From contig QHYH01000151.1 of the NCBI GenBank assembly GCA_003223215.1, forward strand, positions 1 to 32,587: a stretch of 32,587 bases of DNA, written 5' to 3'. The position numbers were made by a program, and so were the translations under genes. This document shows, piece by piece, positions 6,998 through 16,452 of the stretch. The notes beneath the pieces are model-generated. The model saw only the letters and a program-made list of their open reading frames with translations, searched no databases and was not told where the DNA came from. The first letter of the stretch is position 1. Every line of letters begins with the position of its first letter. This stretch comes from Acidobacteriota bacterium (GTDB lineage Bacteria > Acidobacteriota > Terriglobia > Acidiferrales > UBA7541).

Positions 6998-9900
6998 TTG
7001 AGGGCCTGCACACTCCTCTTAACCCATTTACCGGCAAAGCGATGCGCTCTCTTCTGCCTTGCCAACATTCTGGCCGCTACTCTTTCCGTTTGTTCGTGCC
7101 TCGCTCCTGCCGTTCGGTGTAGCGTTCCCTCTGATTCTTTGCCATCAGACGCCAAGGTCGGGTCACGCGAATCGGCGAGTGTTACGATTCCAGGCCCGTT
7201 GCGCTCCTTTCTACGCATGGCAGGGATCAGCCAGAAGGTCTCGCCTGAAGAAGTTATACCTTTGCTGGCTCACAACGTATTCGCATTGGGTTATAACAAC
7301 GGCCAGCGGTCGGAATTTCTTATTCTCTTGACCCGCTATGTGCGGCAGGCGCGAGAATTGGCGACTCTGGCAGGCCCCGCTGCCGTCATTCATGTTTCTA
7401 CCTGCGAGGAAGCGAAACCGCTGTTGAAAGTCCTGGGTTATCGAACGCGGGCCGATTGCGGGCAGCGTAGCACTTTTTTAGAGACCGCCGATCCACAAAG
7501 AGCCTTTCTCACCATCGACTCTGGATTCCCCCTGCCAGACCTTGAAAAGAGTCTCCAAGAGGGCCGGGCCTTCACGTACTCGTTCTCGATGTCGCGCGTA
7601 CCTGCGCCGCCCGTGGAGATCGACTGGACCAAGAAAGGAGAAAAAGTTGATCCACTGGACATGCTCTTGGACGACCCGGAGCTGGCCCGCTTCTACTGGG
7701 CGTTGGCGCGGATGGATGCCGAAACTTTATCCGCCTTGCGGCAATCGAACGCGCTGAAAAAAATGGTTCCGCAAGCCGCGGCATTGGATTTTTATGGCAG
7801 CCACATCTGTATTCGGTCTGGGCGAGTGGTCGTGCCTGGGGGATCCGCTGCGCGCCCCGCTTGGAAAGAACTGGTCGGAGCGAGCCCTGACTCTCCGGAA
7901 GATTTCATCCCTAAATTGTTCGCGAAGGACAGCGGCTGGCTTGCGGCGTATTTTGACGACCTGTCGAGTGTACGTCCATCACAGCAAACTCATTTCACCG
8001 AGCCTGGCCGGCTGCATCATTTTTATGAGATGTTCCGCGGAAAAGACTCTTCCGATGCCAGAACGGGCGTATTTCGGCGAGACGCAGGTCTGTTTCTTCT
8101 GCTAACCCGGCTTCGGTGGGGGCCGAACGGCGATCCATACGTTCCTGGAAATCTCGAGGTATGGAAGAAAGTCTTTCAACAAAAGACGGATTCGAAGATT
8201 ATCCGCGATTGGGGCCGCAGGGCGGCATACTGGAAACACCCAGGTCAATTGCTGGAAGCCCTGTGCGCGATTTCCCGCGAGCCCACTGACGCAGGCCCGT
8301 TGCAAAGCTATTTGATGCTTAGTGAACTCGACGGCAAGCGCTCACCGGAGGATCGCCTTAGGCCTGAGACGGTGGCCTTGCTAGCCAGCAAGTTCTCAGA
8401 GTTCAGCGACCAATATCTGGTCTTTTCAGAATTTCCAGATTTGGACGATGCTTCCATTGCTGCCTTCCTCCAGGTTGTAACTGGTCTTAACGGTATTTCC
8501 AAGAACACTTTACGGGGCAACGCTATCGGAACCTTTCAGGCTAGCGTCGGACTCTGGCAGATATTGGCGCGTCAAGGTGAAATACCTGGCGCCGCTTTGA
8601 ACGATTCTTGGCAAAAGTTGATGAGGCCCTTTGGCAAGATCGGCTCTTCAACGCAGCTTTTCGATGCAGGCCGCACTGCCCTGAAAGAGCTGGCGCTCGC
8701 CGCAACCGGTAAAGCCGATGCTTCTCAAGACAAAATCATCAATCTGCTTGCGGGTCCCCCCCAGTCAGCTCCGGAAGCCCAGCGCATCCATGAACTGATC
8801 GCCACCAGAATCCGATCCGTTTTGGATGGGCAGCGCTTGGTCTCTCTCGACACGCTCTTAGCCCTGGGCGAAGGCCTGCGTGAGGGCGCGCAGGGAACCA
8901 TCTCAAGCAATAACTTGCTTCCGTTGGCTGGGGAACTCAGGGAATTCGAGTTGCCCCAGCCAATTTTCCGAAATAGCGAGAGGGATCGGTGGGCCGCTGG
9001 AATTTACAATAACCGCCATACGGAATTGCAGATGCGCACCAACCTGGCGAAGATAATTAAGTCGCCGAGTTCTTCCGAACAACTGGTGGAAGCCCGTGGC
9101 CAACTCGCGCCCTTTTTGCGAGACACTCTAGTAGGCCTGAATTACGCCTACTATGAACCTCCCGGCGCCCAGATTCTCCACCATAATCCTCTTTTTGTTC
9201 GCTCGCATGATTTTGCGGGAGATACAGTCATCGGCCTGGGGCGACTTTGGCAAGCGCCCCAGTTGTTCGGAGCAGGCTCCCCGGCGGGCGGAGGCGCACA
9301 CTTGGTGGGATCTCTGGCCGATTTACCTTACGTGCTTGCCACCGCAGAGCAGGATTTCATCGCGCCGCAGAACGTGCAGGCCCTGATCTGGCGAGAGTTG
9401 GTACCGGGCCTTTTGACCAGCTCCGTCGTGCCTCGATGGTGGAACGTAAGCCAAAATGAGCTTCACGCTGTCAGGTTGTATCAACAGTGCGGCGAGGAAC
9501 TTTTGGCGGCTTCCGCTCAGAATGATGAAGTGCTGCATAAAGTCATGAATATCCTGTCCGATCGTATGATTCCGCAGCGCTCCGAAAGAGTGGAACAGGT
9601 TCTGAGTTCAGGACACTTGCCCGAAGTGCTTTCGGACCTGATGCCTGCGGACACTTTCTATCTGGCAGCTGAATATCAACGTAGATTTCCGCAACAGCCC
9701 GGCTCCTTCGGACCGTCCGGTAAAGAGCTTGCAACTCTCTCTGAGCGCTACCCCAACGAGGTGAACTGGGAACGTTTGTCGCGAGACTTTGGAGTGCCAC
9801 ATCGCATCTTGGCGCAGAGTTACGCGCGCGAGCTGCTGAATCTGCCGCCGCTCCCAGTTTTCATGGGCTACTCCAGCCGCTTGTTGGCTGAGACCTGGGA

Positions 9901-10126
9901 TTCCAACAACCTATACTGGGCCCGCCTGGCCGACGAAAAAGGTTATTCACCGGAGATGCTGAACCGCCTGGTTCCTGAACTCACGCGTCGCATGGTCGCG
10001 AAGATTTTTGCCACTGATTTCGAGGATTGGCCGGCGCTGCTGCGCGCCGCTCGGGAAACCGGTGAAGAGTTCCGGCAGGGCAAGATCGTTGCCTTGTCAG
10101 GAAATGACAGTTTTTCCGAGCCCTAG
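6998..10126 (+). CDS. Large exported protein of unknown family, paired with the VWFA-related protein
   Basis: This 1042-residue protein starts at TTG 6998, with GGGGAGG at 6986-6992. The N-terminus is a signal-like segment (basic PAKR, hydrophobic LFCLANILAATLSVCSCLAP). The rest is a long soluble, mostly helical-looking chain rich in aromatic and charged residues, such as YGSHICIRSGRVVVPGG near 265 and GLFLLLTRLRWGPNGDPYVP near 370. There are no later membrane helices and no catalytic signature I can name. It is followed after 79 bp by the VWFA-related gene on the same strand, with no strong terminator between, so the two probably form one unit. The frame is open for more than 3 kb and uses codons like its neighbours, so it is a real, intact gene. 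The function is unknown; a cell-surface or periplasmic role is inferred from the leader only. Confidence 0.8.
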   Translation: MRACTLLLTHLPAKRCALFCLANILAATLSVCSCLAPAVRCSVPSDSLPSDAKVGSRESASVTIPGPLRSFLRMAGISQKVSPEEVIPLLAHNVFALGYNNGQRSEFLILLTRYVRQARELATLAGPAAVIHVSTCEEAKPLLKVLGYRTRADCGQRSTFLETADPQRAFLTIDSGFPLPDLEKSLQEGRAFTYSFSMSRVPAPPVEIDWTKKGEKVDPLDMLLDDPELARFYWALARMDAETLSALRQSNALKKMVPQAAALDFYGSHICIRSGRVVVPGGSAARPAWKELVGASPDSPEDFIPKLFAKDSGWLAAYFDDLSSVRPSQQTHFTEPGRLHHFYEMFRGKDSSDARTGVFRRDAGLFLLLTRLRWGPNGDPYVPGNLEVWKKVFQQKTDSKIIRDWGRRAAYWKHPGQLLEALCAISREPTDAGPLQSYLMLSELDGKRSPEDRLRPETVALLASKFSEFSDQYLVFSEFPDLDDASIAAFLQVVTGLNGISKNTLRGNAIGTFQASVGLWQILARQGEIPGAALNDSWQKLMRPFGKIGSSTQLFDAGRTALKELALAATGKADASQDKIINLLAGPPQSAPEAQRIHELIATRIRSVLDGQRLVSLDTLLALGEGLREGAQGTISSNNLLPLAGELREFELPQPIFRNSERDRWAAGIYNNRHTELQMRTNLAKIIKSPSSSEQLVEARGQLAPFLRDTLVGLNYAYYEPPGAQILHHNPLFVRSHDFAGDTVIGLGRLWQAPQLFGAGSPAGGGAHLVGSLADLPYVLATAEQDFIAPQNVQALIWRELVPGLLTSSVVPRWWNVSQNELHAVRLYQQCGEELLAASAQNDEVLHKVMNILSDRMIPQRSERVEQVLSSGHLPEVLSDLMPADTFYLAAEYQRRFPQQPGSFGPSGKELATLSERYPNEVNWERLSRDFGVPHRILAQSYARELLNLPPLPVFMGYSSRLLAETWDSNNLYWARLADEKGYSPEMLNRLVPELTRRMVAKIFATDFEDWPALLRAARETGEEFRQGKIVALSGNDSFSEP

Positions 10127-10205
10127 ACCGTTCTGTTGGCTCAATTTTTGACCAGACCGTTACCGCCGAAAAAATACAATACGGCGCGATATGGGATGCA
10201 GACCT

Positions 10206-11306
10206 ATGGAAAAACGAAATCTCTTGATCGTGGCAGTTCTTTTGGGACTAGTGCCTCTTTGCATCTTTCCGACCAGTGCGCAGCAAGAAGCTACGCGCCT
10301 TCGCGTTGTCGTCAACTTGGTGCAGTTGAATGTGGCCGTGACCGACAATAAAGGCAACTATGTAACAGATCTTCAACCTCTGGATTTCGCGATAACCGAA
10401 GATGGCATTCCGGAGAATATTGCCACATTCGAAGAGGGAAATGGTCCGACAACCAGATTAGTAGACGTTACCGCGGGCGTTGGCAAGGACGGTCCGGACG
10501 AGCCTGCGTCAGCGCAGGGGCATAGTCGGATCCGGGATTCGGTGTCGGGCTCTTCTTTGGAGGACCCGCCCGAGACATTGGGTGCGACCCTTGCCGGCGC
10601 CAATGTTTTTATCTTGTTCGATACCAGCAATTACATGTACCGCGGCTTCGTTTTCGCGCAAGATGCCATCGCCGATTTCGTTCGCTCTCTACAAACTGCG
10701 GACAAAGTAGCTTTCTATTCGTATAGCCGCGACCTTTACCGGGCCGCGGCTTTGACCTCCGACCGGTCGGAAGTAGTGCGCGGCGTGCGCACGAGCGTGG
10801 CAGGGGACGATGCGGCGCTCTATAACTCGTTGTTGTTGACGGTTCAGGATGCCGGCCAGTATCCAGGAAGAAAGGTGATCGTAGTGTTCTCCAACGGCCC
10901 CGACAATTCCAGTGCGGTGCCCCCTGAGGATGTCGCCGAGTTGGCCCAATCGGCAGGCATACCTATCTACATGATAAGCACTACCGAGGCGCAGCTTGAG
11001 CCGGTTTCTACCGCTGTTTTTGAGCGTATGAGTGCGGCCACTGGCGGCAAGGCCTATTTTGCCAAGAGTTGGCGGGATGAAAAGAAAGCGTTTGCCTCTA
11101 TCCGGGACGATTTAGCACATCTTTATTCGTTCAGCTATTATCCCAAGACGAATCCCAATCGTGGATGGCGCTCTATCAAAGTACAACTGGTAGGCGAACG
11201 CTTGAAGAAATATCACGTGCGGACGCGGAACGGATATCGTCTCAGACCAAACCGGTTTTCAGTAGGCAATGTGCGAGCGTCCACTTCAGGGTCTGTTCCG
11301 AACTGA
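10206..11306 (+). CDS. VWFA-related Acidobacterial exported protein
   Basis: This protein has 366 residues from ATG 10206; an in-frame ATG at 10191 would add five. The signal peptide is MEKRNLLIVAVLLGLVPLCI, ending near PTSAQQ. A beta-rich pre-domain (VVVNLVQLNVAVTDNKGNYV, then LDFAITEDGIPENIATFEEG) precedes a von Willebrand A fold starting at VFILFDTSNYMY. This two-part form matches the VWFA-related family (TIGR03436), which is expanded in Acidobacteria. The metal site is altered: DTSNY where DxSxS is usual, so the last serine is Tyr. Later parts read RKVIVVFSNGPDNSS and IPIYMIST, as in A-domains. Proteins of this type are thought to mediate surface or protein contacts. It pairs with the 1042-residue gene upstream. 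Confidence 0.85.
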   Translation: MEKRNLLIVAVLLGLVPLCIFPTSAQQEATRLRVVVNLVQLNVAVTDNKGNYVTDLQPLDFAITEDGIPENIATFEEGNGPTTRLVDVTAGVGKDGPDEPASAQGHSRIRDSVSGSSLEDPPETLGATLAGANVFILFDTSNYMYRGFVFAQDAIADFVRSLQTADKVAFYSYSRDLYRAAALTSDRSEVVRGVRTSVAGDDAALYNSLLLTVQDAGQYPGRKVIVVFSNGPDNSSAVPPEDVAELAQSAGIPIYMISTTEAQLEPVSTAVFERMSAATGGKAYFAKSWRDEKKAFASIRDDLAHLYSFSYYPKTNPNRGWRSIKVQLVGERLKKYHVRTRNGYRLRPNRFSVGNVRASTSGSVPN

Positions 11307-11440
11307 TGCACAAGAGGATCACCCATCGTAGGCTTTGGAAATAGGCAACCAGCCTTGTGCTTCACTATGCTATCAAAGCGAATTTAATTGCACGGATTTC
11401 AACTCTCGCTCTGTTCGCGCCTTGTCCGTTCTATAGCTTA

Positions 11441-11844
11441 GCAACATTGTCCCAGGTGCTTTCACTCCGGTGCTAGCGAAGCACACAAAACACCTCAGTC
11501 TCGTTGACGTGCTCTCAATCGGAATCGATCGGATTCAGCGAAATTTCGAGCCCATGAAGAGACAGGTCGAGGTCTGGAAGGGCACGCGAGTTTGGGACGA
11601 ATCAGCAAAACTGGTCATCTACCGCGCGTTCGTGCGGGGTGAGTTGGATGTTCCCAAGCACCTGGCCCGGCGAGTTCACGGCCCTCTATTTCAATCCACA
11701 GGTCGAGGAATTCGCCCCACGGACGACATGGAGTCTCTCCAACGCGTTCACAAGTGCGTTCAAGGAACTTGACCCGATTCCCCAGTCAAGGCGACGGCAA
11801 GGCTTACATCCTTTCTGGAGCGGGCGGCAGTACCCTCAAATTAG
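11441..11844 (+). pseudogene. DUF932 protein C-terminal fragment, copy 2
   Basis: The encoded text is NIVPGAFTPVLAKHTKHLSL, then RIQRNFEPMKRQVEVWKGTR, and YFNPQVEEFAPRTTWSLSNA. It continues to LDPIPQ and, after another shift, KATARLTSFLERAAVPSN with a TAG at 11842-11844. At least two frameshifts (about 11680 and 11785) break it. Its 5' limit (GCAACATTGTC at 11441) is the same codon as in copy 1 at 6183, while the flanking DNA differs. Its 3' end overlaps by 9 bp the end of the truncated, convergent sigma-54 activator frame. Confidence 0.7.
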
Positions 11845-13158
11845 TCGTGCGAAGCCGTACAAGCACGCGCGCGGAAGCTCTCCAACCTCGTCCAGCAAGA
11901 TCGTTCCGCCATCGGAGGATTCGAAGCGACCGAGCCGTTTCTGTAATGCGCCCGTGAAAGCACCCTTTTCGTGTCCGAACAATTCAGACGCGATCAGCGA
12001 CGGCGGAATCGCGGCACAATTGACGCGAATGAAGGCACGATTCGCGCGCTTCGACCGATTGTGGATCGCGCGCGCGATCAATTCCTTACCGGTTCTCGTC
12101 TCGCCTTGTATCAGCACAGTGGAATCAGTCGGTGCCACCTTTGAGATTTGAGCCAGTATCTCCCGCAGCGCCTTCGACGTTCCAACAATTTCTTCGAACA
12201 TCGAGGAACGGACAATGTCTTCGCGCAATGCGACGGCTTCGTTTCGCATGCGATCTTCGCCACGCTTGCGGTCGTCGATGTCGGTAGCCGTTGCGAACCA
12301 ACGGACAATCTCCCCGTCATCACTAACTATCGACTTGTACCGAAAGAGGAACCACCGGAACTGGCCATCTTTACCTAGAAGTCGTTTTTCCGACTCGAAC
12401 GGAACTCCTCTTGAGAAACCGGCGCTTCGTTCGCTCTGAACTCTTTCCAAATCGTCCGGATGAACATCTCTTTTCATCCGCTGTTGATCTCCGCCACCCT
12501 TCATTTCTTCGAGCGTGAAGCCTTTATAGTCGAGCATCGTCTGGTTGGCCTGAAGCAGTTTTCCTTGCCTGTCCAGGACAAGAACGTGCTGAGGAAGGAA
12601 ATCTATGAGCTGCCGCAACTCACGCTCATCCCGCCGAAGTTTATTCTCGGCCTGCTTGCGATCCTCAATATCCGTGCCCGTCGCGTACCACCGAATGACG
12701 CTTCCTCTCTCATCGAGTAAAGGGTTGTACCGGATCAGAAACCACCGATATTTACCGTCTTTCCCCCGAGCGCGCTGCTCGTTTTCGAACGGAACCGAGC
12801 CAGAGAGACCTCTCAGCCGCTCTTCGCGAAGTCTCTGAGCGTCTTCTGGATGGAACAAGCGGTCCCGGGAGTTATCGGCGCGCACTTCGTCCAGAGACAG
12901 CCCCGTGTACTCAAGTGCCACGCGATTTGCATAAATGGCCTTGCCGTCGGGATTCAAAACCAAGATTGTTTGGGGAATAAGGTCAATCATTCGCCGCAGC
13001 TCTTCTTCGTCCGGTAGGAGTTTGGGCTCAGTGAGCTTTAGGTCACCAGCACCGGCAGCAGTTGCCAGTTCCTGAGGTGTGGCACCACGGGTAGGTGTGG
13101 GGTTCCTCCGCTCACCACGCTCTTGCTGCACGTCAACTTGTCGAGTCTCTGGCGGCAT
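11836..13158 (-). pseudogene. PAS-PAS sigma-54 activator truncated inside the AAA+ domain
   Basis: The 440-residue frame has two PAS domains (about 52-170 and 178-300), each ending in a WYATGTDIEDRKQAE-type segment. The start of a sigma-54 activator AAA+ domain follows: Walker A GETRTGKE (352-359), the GAFTGA sigma-54 contact loop (399-404) and Walker B ILLDE (420-424). It then leaves the family at GELPRACLYG and stops, so sensor motifs, the arginine finger and the DNA-binding HTH are missing. Walker A has Arg in place of the second Gly of GETGTGKE. It cannot activate transcription in the usual way. The break at about 11870 coincides with the DUF932 fragment, marking a recombination joint. 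A PAS-sensing remnant protein might still be made. Confidence 0.8.
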
Positions 13159-13292
13159 AGCGGGCCTACGTGCCTTGTAGTGAGATTTCTATAGAAGGCC
13201 AAAGGATTCGAACAGGGCGTCGTAGGCCGAGCAAATTCGTGCGAGCCGACCAACGATCCGAGGCGCAAATCCGCTCATGGTTCCTGAATCCC

Positions 13293-13500
13293 GGGCAACT
13301 CAGAAGCAATCCACTTTGACGAAAAACGCGATTTCTGTGGAAGGGGCGCTTCCCGACGGCGTCTTCCGGCTAAAGGGGAGGCGGTAGGTTTCTTCCCCAC
13401 GTCCCAGACGATGGATTTCGTTGCTGCAACTGCACTTGCTGAATTGTCTAGGCGGCAGAGGGCGACGAATGGACCTCGATAACGCTAAGCCATTTTCTAA
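13293..13500 (+). repeat. Repeat R2, copy 2
   Basis: Matches 4567-4740 in the same orientation, with about 35 extra bp near 13345. Like copy 1, it precedes a tRNA-Lys 3'-end repeat (at 13762, 260 bp further on). Between 13501 and 13761 I see no gene; the short frames there are not protein-like. Confidence 0.7.
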
Positions 13501-13761
13501 GAGTGCGGCGGCTACATCCCAATGCGATTTCGGGACTGCAGCTATTTCCTTATGTTCAGGCTCCTAGTTTGCTTGCCTCCCGGATCGCTCCTACCGCTGT
13601 CAGTTTCCCAACAGGGCAGCTGAGGCGTTTACATCCGAGCAGAACGTGCGTTGTTGCCTTCGCACGCATCGGATATGCTATCGGCCGACTACAGGCAATT
13701 AACCGAACGGGGACTCTCACCCAGCTAGATTCGCAGTTTTGTCGACTGCTCCCAATTCCCG

Positions 13762-13867
13762 CCGCCCCTACCAACCATCCCATTTGCTCACAATGACTTA
13801 GCGATTTCGCGCGGCGGCAAATGGCGGCAATCAGAAATAAACTGAGCCTCTTGGGTGGCGCCTAGGC
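13762..13867 (+). repeat. Attachment-type repeat C: tRNA-Lys end plus arm
   Basis: About 105 bp match 2393-2497. They start with CCGCCCCTACCAACCATCCC, the last bases of the tRNA and beyond, and include the GCGGCGGCAAATGGCGGCAA arm. Bases upstream of 13762 do not match the tRNA, so this is a partial copy only. It marks a second left-type element end. The following 13868-14042 contains no gene. Confidence 0.8.
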
Positions 13868-14042
13868 TCCGCTGAAAGCGAAGACAACCTCGATTTGCCG
13901 TCGCTGTGAACTGCCCAGATCGTCTCAATCGAGAGTCATCCCGGAATCATACAGCTAAGTCTTCGTCAACCATGCCCCTGGATTGCTCTCTCGTTAACTA
14001 ACAAGGCCGAATCCCAGTGAATATCCGGTTTGAACCTATATT

Positions 14043-16385
14043 ATGGGTGTATCCGATCACCGAAGTCGTTTCATTGCTCTCGGGCGGATCAGGAGACGAC
14101 GCGGATCTTCGATGGTAATGCCAAGCTTGAAGTCTGGAAGTGGTGCCGCTCGCCGTCGATTCTGGTTGGCGATGTCCGGGTTTGTCATGGCGCTGGCGCT
14201 AATGCCCTTTTCCTACAAAGTCGAACGTCGCCTGGAGACAGCTGCTCACATCAAGGGCGGAGAATCCGAAAAAGTTGACAAGGAACTGGCGCAGCGTTTC
14301 CAGTCTCCCTACGCCCACCGCCTGGTTGTGGCGATCAGTGGTATTCCCGATCCGGATTCTGCAGAAAGCGCAGATGCATTGAGCTTCTTAACCAGTTCAT
14401 TGCGTGGCGTGCCTGGAGTGTCGGGCGCGGTCTCGAGTCTGGATTGGCCAGATCCTCTGTTCACTGGGAACAATGGCGGGGCCTTGATCATCGTCGGGTT
14501 GGACCCGCACGATAAAGCTGTCGAGGCGTTGGTCCCGATACTGAGGGCAAAAGCAGACTGGATGGAAGGTCAGCTAAGGTCACAATACCCCAATATCAAA
14601 CTGGAGATTACGGGTGAAACACCACTGACCTTCGATCTTCGTAAGGTCAGCGCCGATGACGTCAAACATGCCGAAGAACGAGCGCTGCCGGTAACGCTCT
14701 TGCTGCTGTTGCTGGCTTTCGGAAGTCTTGTTGCCGCGCCATTGCCGCTGGGAATTGGAGTACTCTCCATCTCGATGGCGCTGGGTGCGGCTGCGCTGCT
14801 CGCGCACTATCTGCACCTGTCGATTCTGGTGCAGAATCTGGCGACGATGCTCGGCCTTGGCTTGGGCATCGACTATGCATTGCTGATAGTGAGCCGATTT
14901 CGCGAAGCATTGGCCGAGGGATATGATCCCGGCCAGGCTGCCGATACTGCTGCCGGGCAAGCGGGGAAGACACTGCTAATCTCGGCCACGACAGTGGCGA
15001 TCGGATTTTCAGCGCTGCTGACTGTGCCCATCAGCGAACTGCGCTCCATCGGAATAGCCGGCCTGCTGGTAACCGTTCTGAGCGTTGTACTGTGTACATT
15101 CATTCTGCCTTGGGTGCTTGGTCTGCTCGGGCATCGCATCAATGCCGCCAGAGTGCGTCTTCCCGGCAGACAATTCAAAACGCGCGAAAGCCTCTGCGCG
15201 GCGAGCGAGCGGTGGGTACGGTGGGGCAGCATCATAACGCGCTGGCCCTGGACAGCTCTGCTTGTCGCCGGGGTTCCGCTACTGATCCTCGCATTCCAGG
15301 CAAGGAGAATCTCTCCCGGGATTCCTGACCACGATTCGCTCCCGGCCGCAGCCGAGTCGGTGCGAGCGCTGCGCACACTGCAAGGCATGGGAAGGTCGGG
15401 TATTGTGCAGTCCCTCCGAGTGGTCCTGGAGTTGCCGCCGCAGTCTCCGCCGCTCTCACCGGCTGGCTGGCTGGCCGTCAGCCGCTTGACGAAACGCTTC
15501 CAGAGCGATCCTAGAGCGGAAGAAGTCTTATCTCTTCCAACCCTCGCGGGAATGTCTGACACTGCTGATGAAATCGACGATCTGCCCCAGCCAATCCGCG
15601 AAAGTTTTCTTAGTAGCGATGGCCAAGCTACGTTGATTGAGTTGCTGCCCACCGCCACTCTTCCGCCCAACGAACAGATACGATGGGTACGAGAGGTGCG
15701 TTCCTCTGATATCGCGGCGATAACCGGAGTGCCCGGCGCGGTGCTGCGCGTCGGCGGCATACCCGCACTCGACGCAGATTATGACTCGGTCGTAAAAGCG
15801 CGGTTGCCGAGTGTGGTCCTTGGCGTCGTATTGGGGAGCTTGCTGGCGCTCCTGATCGGGTTACGTTCCTTATTTGCGGCTCTCAAAGCAATTTTGCTTA
15901 ATCTGCTGTCCGTTGGCGCTTCTTTCGGCGCGTTAGTTGTCGTTTTTCAGGAAGGCCACGGTAGCAAACTCTTTGGGCTCGACGGACCGACCGGCACCGT
16001 ATACCCGATCGTGCCGATTCTCTCGTTTGCCATCGTCTTCGGATTGAGCATGGACTACGAGGTCTTCCTGGTCGCCCGAGTCCTGGAAGAACGGCGGTGC
16101 GGCCTATGCGAAAGATCAGCGGTGATCGAGGGCCTCGCGCGTACGGCCGGGCTCATCACGAGCGCCGCGGCAATTATGATTGCCGTGTTCACCGCATTCA
16201 CCGTGGGAGGCTTTCTGGTCGTCCAAATGCTCGGCTTTACGCTCGCCGTGGCGGTGTTCATTGATGCGACAGCGGTGCGGATGATTGTCGGGCCGGCACT
16301 ATTGAAACTTGCTGGCGACTGGAATTGGTGGCCCTTTGGCCTATATGGGGCTCCAGCAACGTCTGAAAAGAAACTTATGCCATGA
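14043..16385 (+). CDS. MMPL-family RND transporter
   Basis: This 780-residue inner-membrane protein has two MMPL repeats. A first membrane helix (FWLAMSGFVMALALMPF) leads into a periplasmic loop with IPDPDSAESADALSF. A block of helices contains GLGLGIDYALLIVSRFREAL. The second repeat carries FGLSMDYEVFLVARVLEE. The Asp-Tyr pairs in these helices are the proton-relay signature of MmpL/SSD-type transporters, which export lipids, hopanoids or hydrophobic compounds. An ATG at 14112 may be the true start, since the first 23 residues are Arg-rich and atypical and neither site has a strong Shine-Dalgarno sequence. It converges on a LolA-like gene 67 bp away. That pairing is seen with outer-membrane lipid trafficking RND proteins. 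The substrate is unknown. Confidence 0.85.
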   Translation: MGVSDHRSRFIALGRIRRRRGSSMVMPSLKSGSGAARRRFWLAMSGFVMALALMPFSYKVERRLETAAHIKGGESEKVDKELAQRFQSPYAHRLVVAISGIPDPDSAESADALSFLTSSLRGVPGVSGAVSSLDWPDPLFTGNNGGALIIVGLDPHDKAVEALVPILRAKADWMEGQLRSQYPNIKLEITGETPLTFDLRKVSADDVKHAEERALPVTLLLLLLAFGSLVAAPLPLGIGVLSISMALGAAALLAHYLHLSILVQNLATMLGLGLGIDYALLIVSRFREALAEGYDPGQAADTAAGQAGKTLLISATTVAIGFSALLTVPISELRSIGIAGLLVTVLSVVLCTFILPWVLGLLGHRINAARVRLPGRQFKTRESLCAASERWVRWGSIITRWPWTALLVAGVPLLILAFQARRISPGIPDHDSLPAAAESVRALRTLQGMGRSGIVQSLRVVLELPPQSPPLSPAGWLAVSRLTKRFQSDPRAEEVLSLPTLAGMSDTADEIDDLPQPIRESFLSSDGQATLIELLPTATLPPNEQIRWVREVRSSDIAAITGVPGAVLRVGGIPALDADYDSVVKARLPSVVLGVVLGSLLALLIGLRSLFAALKAILLNLLSVGASFGALVVVFQEGHGSKLFGLDGPTGTVYPIVPILSFAIVFGLSMDYEVFLVARVLEERRCGLCERSAVIEGLARTAGLITSAAAIMIAVFTAFTVGGFLVVQMLGFTLAVAVFIDATAVRMIVGPALLKLAGDWNWWPFGLYGAPATSEKKLMP

Positions 16386-16452
16386 CGGCGAACACCGGGG
16401 ATGCTCCAGTGACAGCACAGGGCCTTGCAACAGCCTAAGTAAGCGCTTCGAT

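Noticed and set aside
11639-12151. 170-residue plus-strand frame
   Set aside because: Its first third is part of the DUF932 fragment in the shifted frame; the rest is antisense to the sigma-54 activator remnant.
14873-15760. 295-residue minus-strand frame
   Set aside because: Antisense of the MMPL transporter, Ser/Arg-rich as expected of a shadow in GC-rich DNA.
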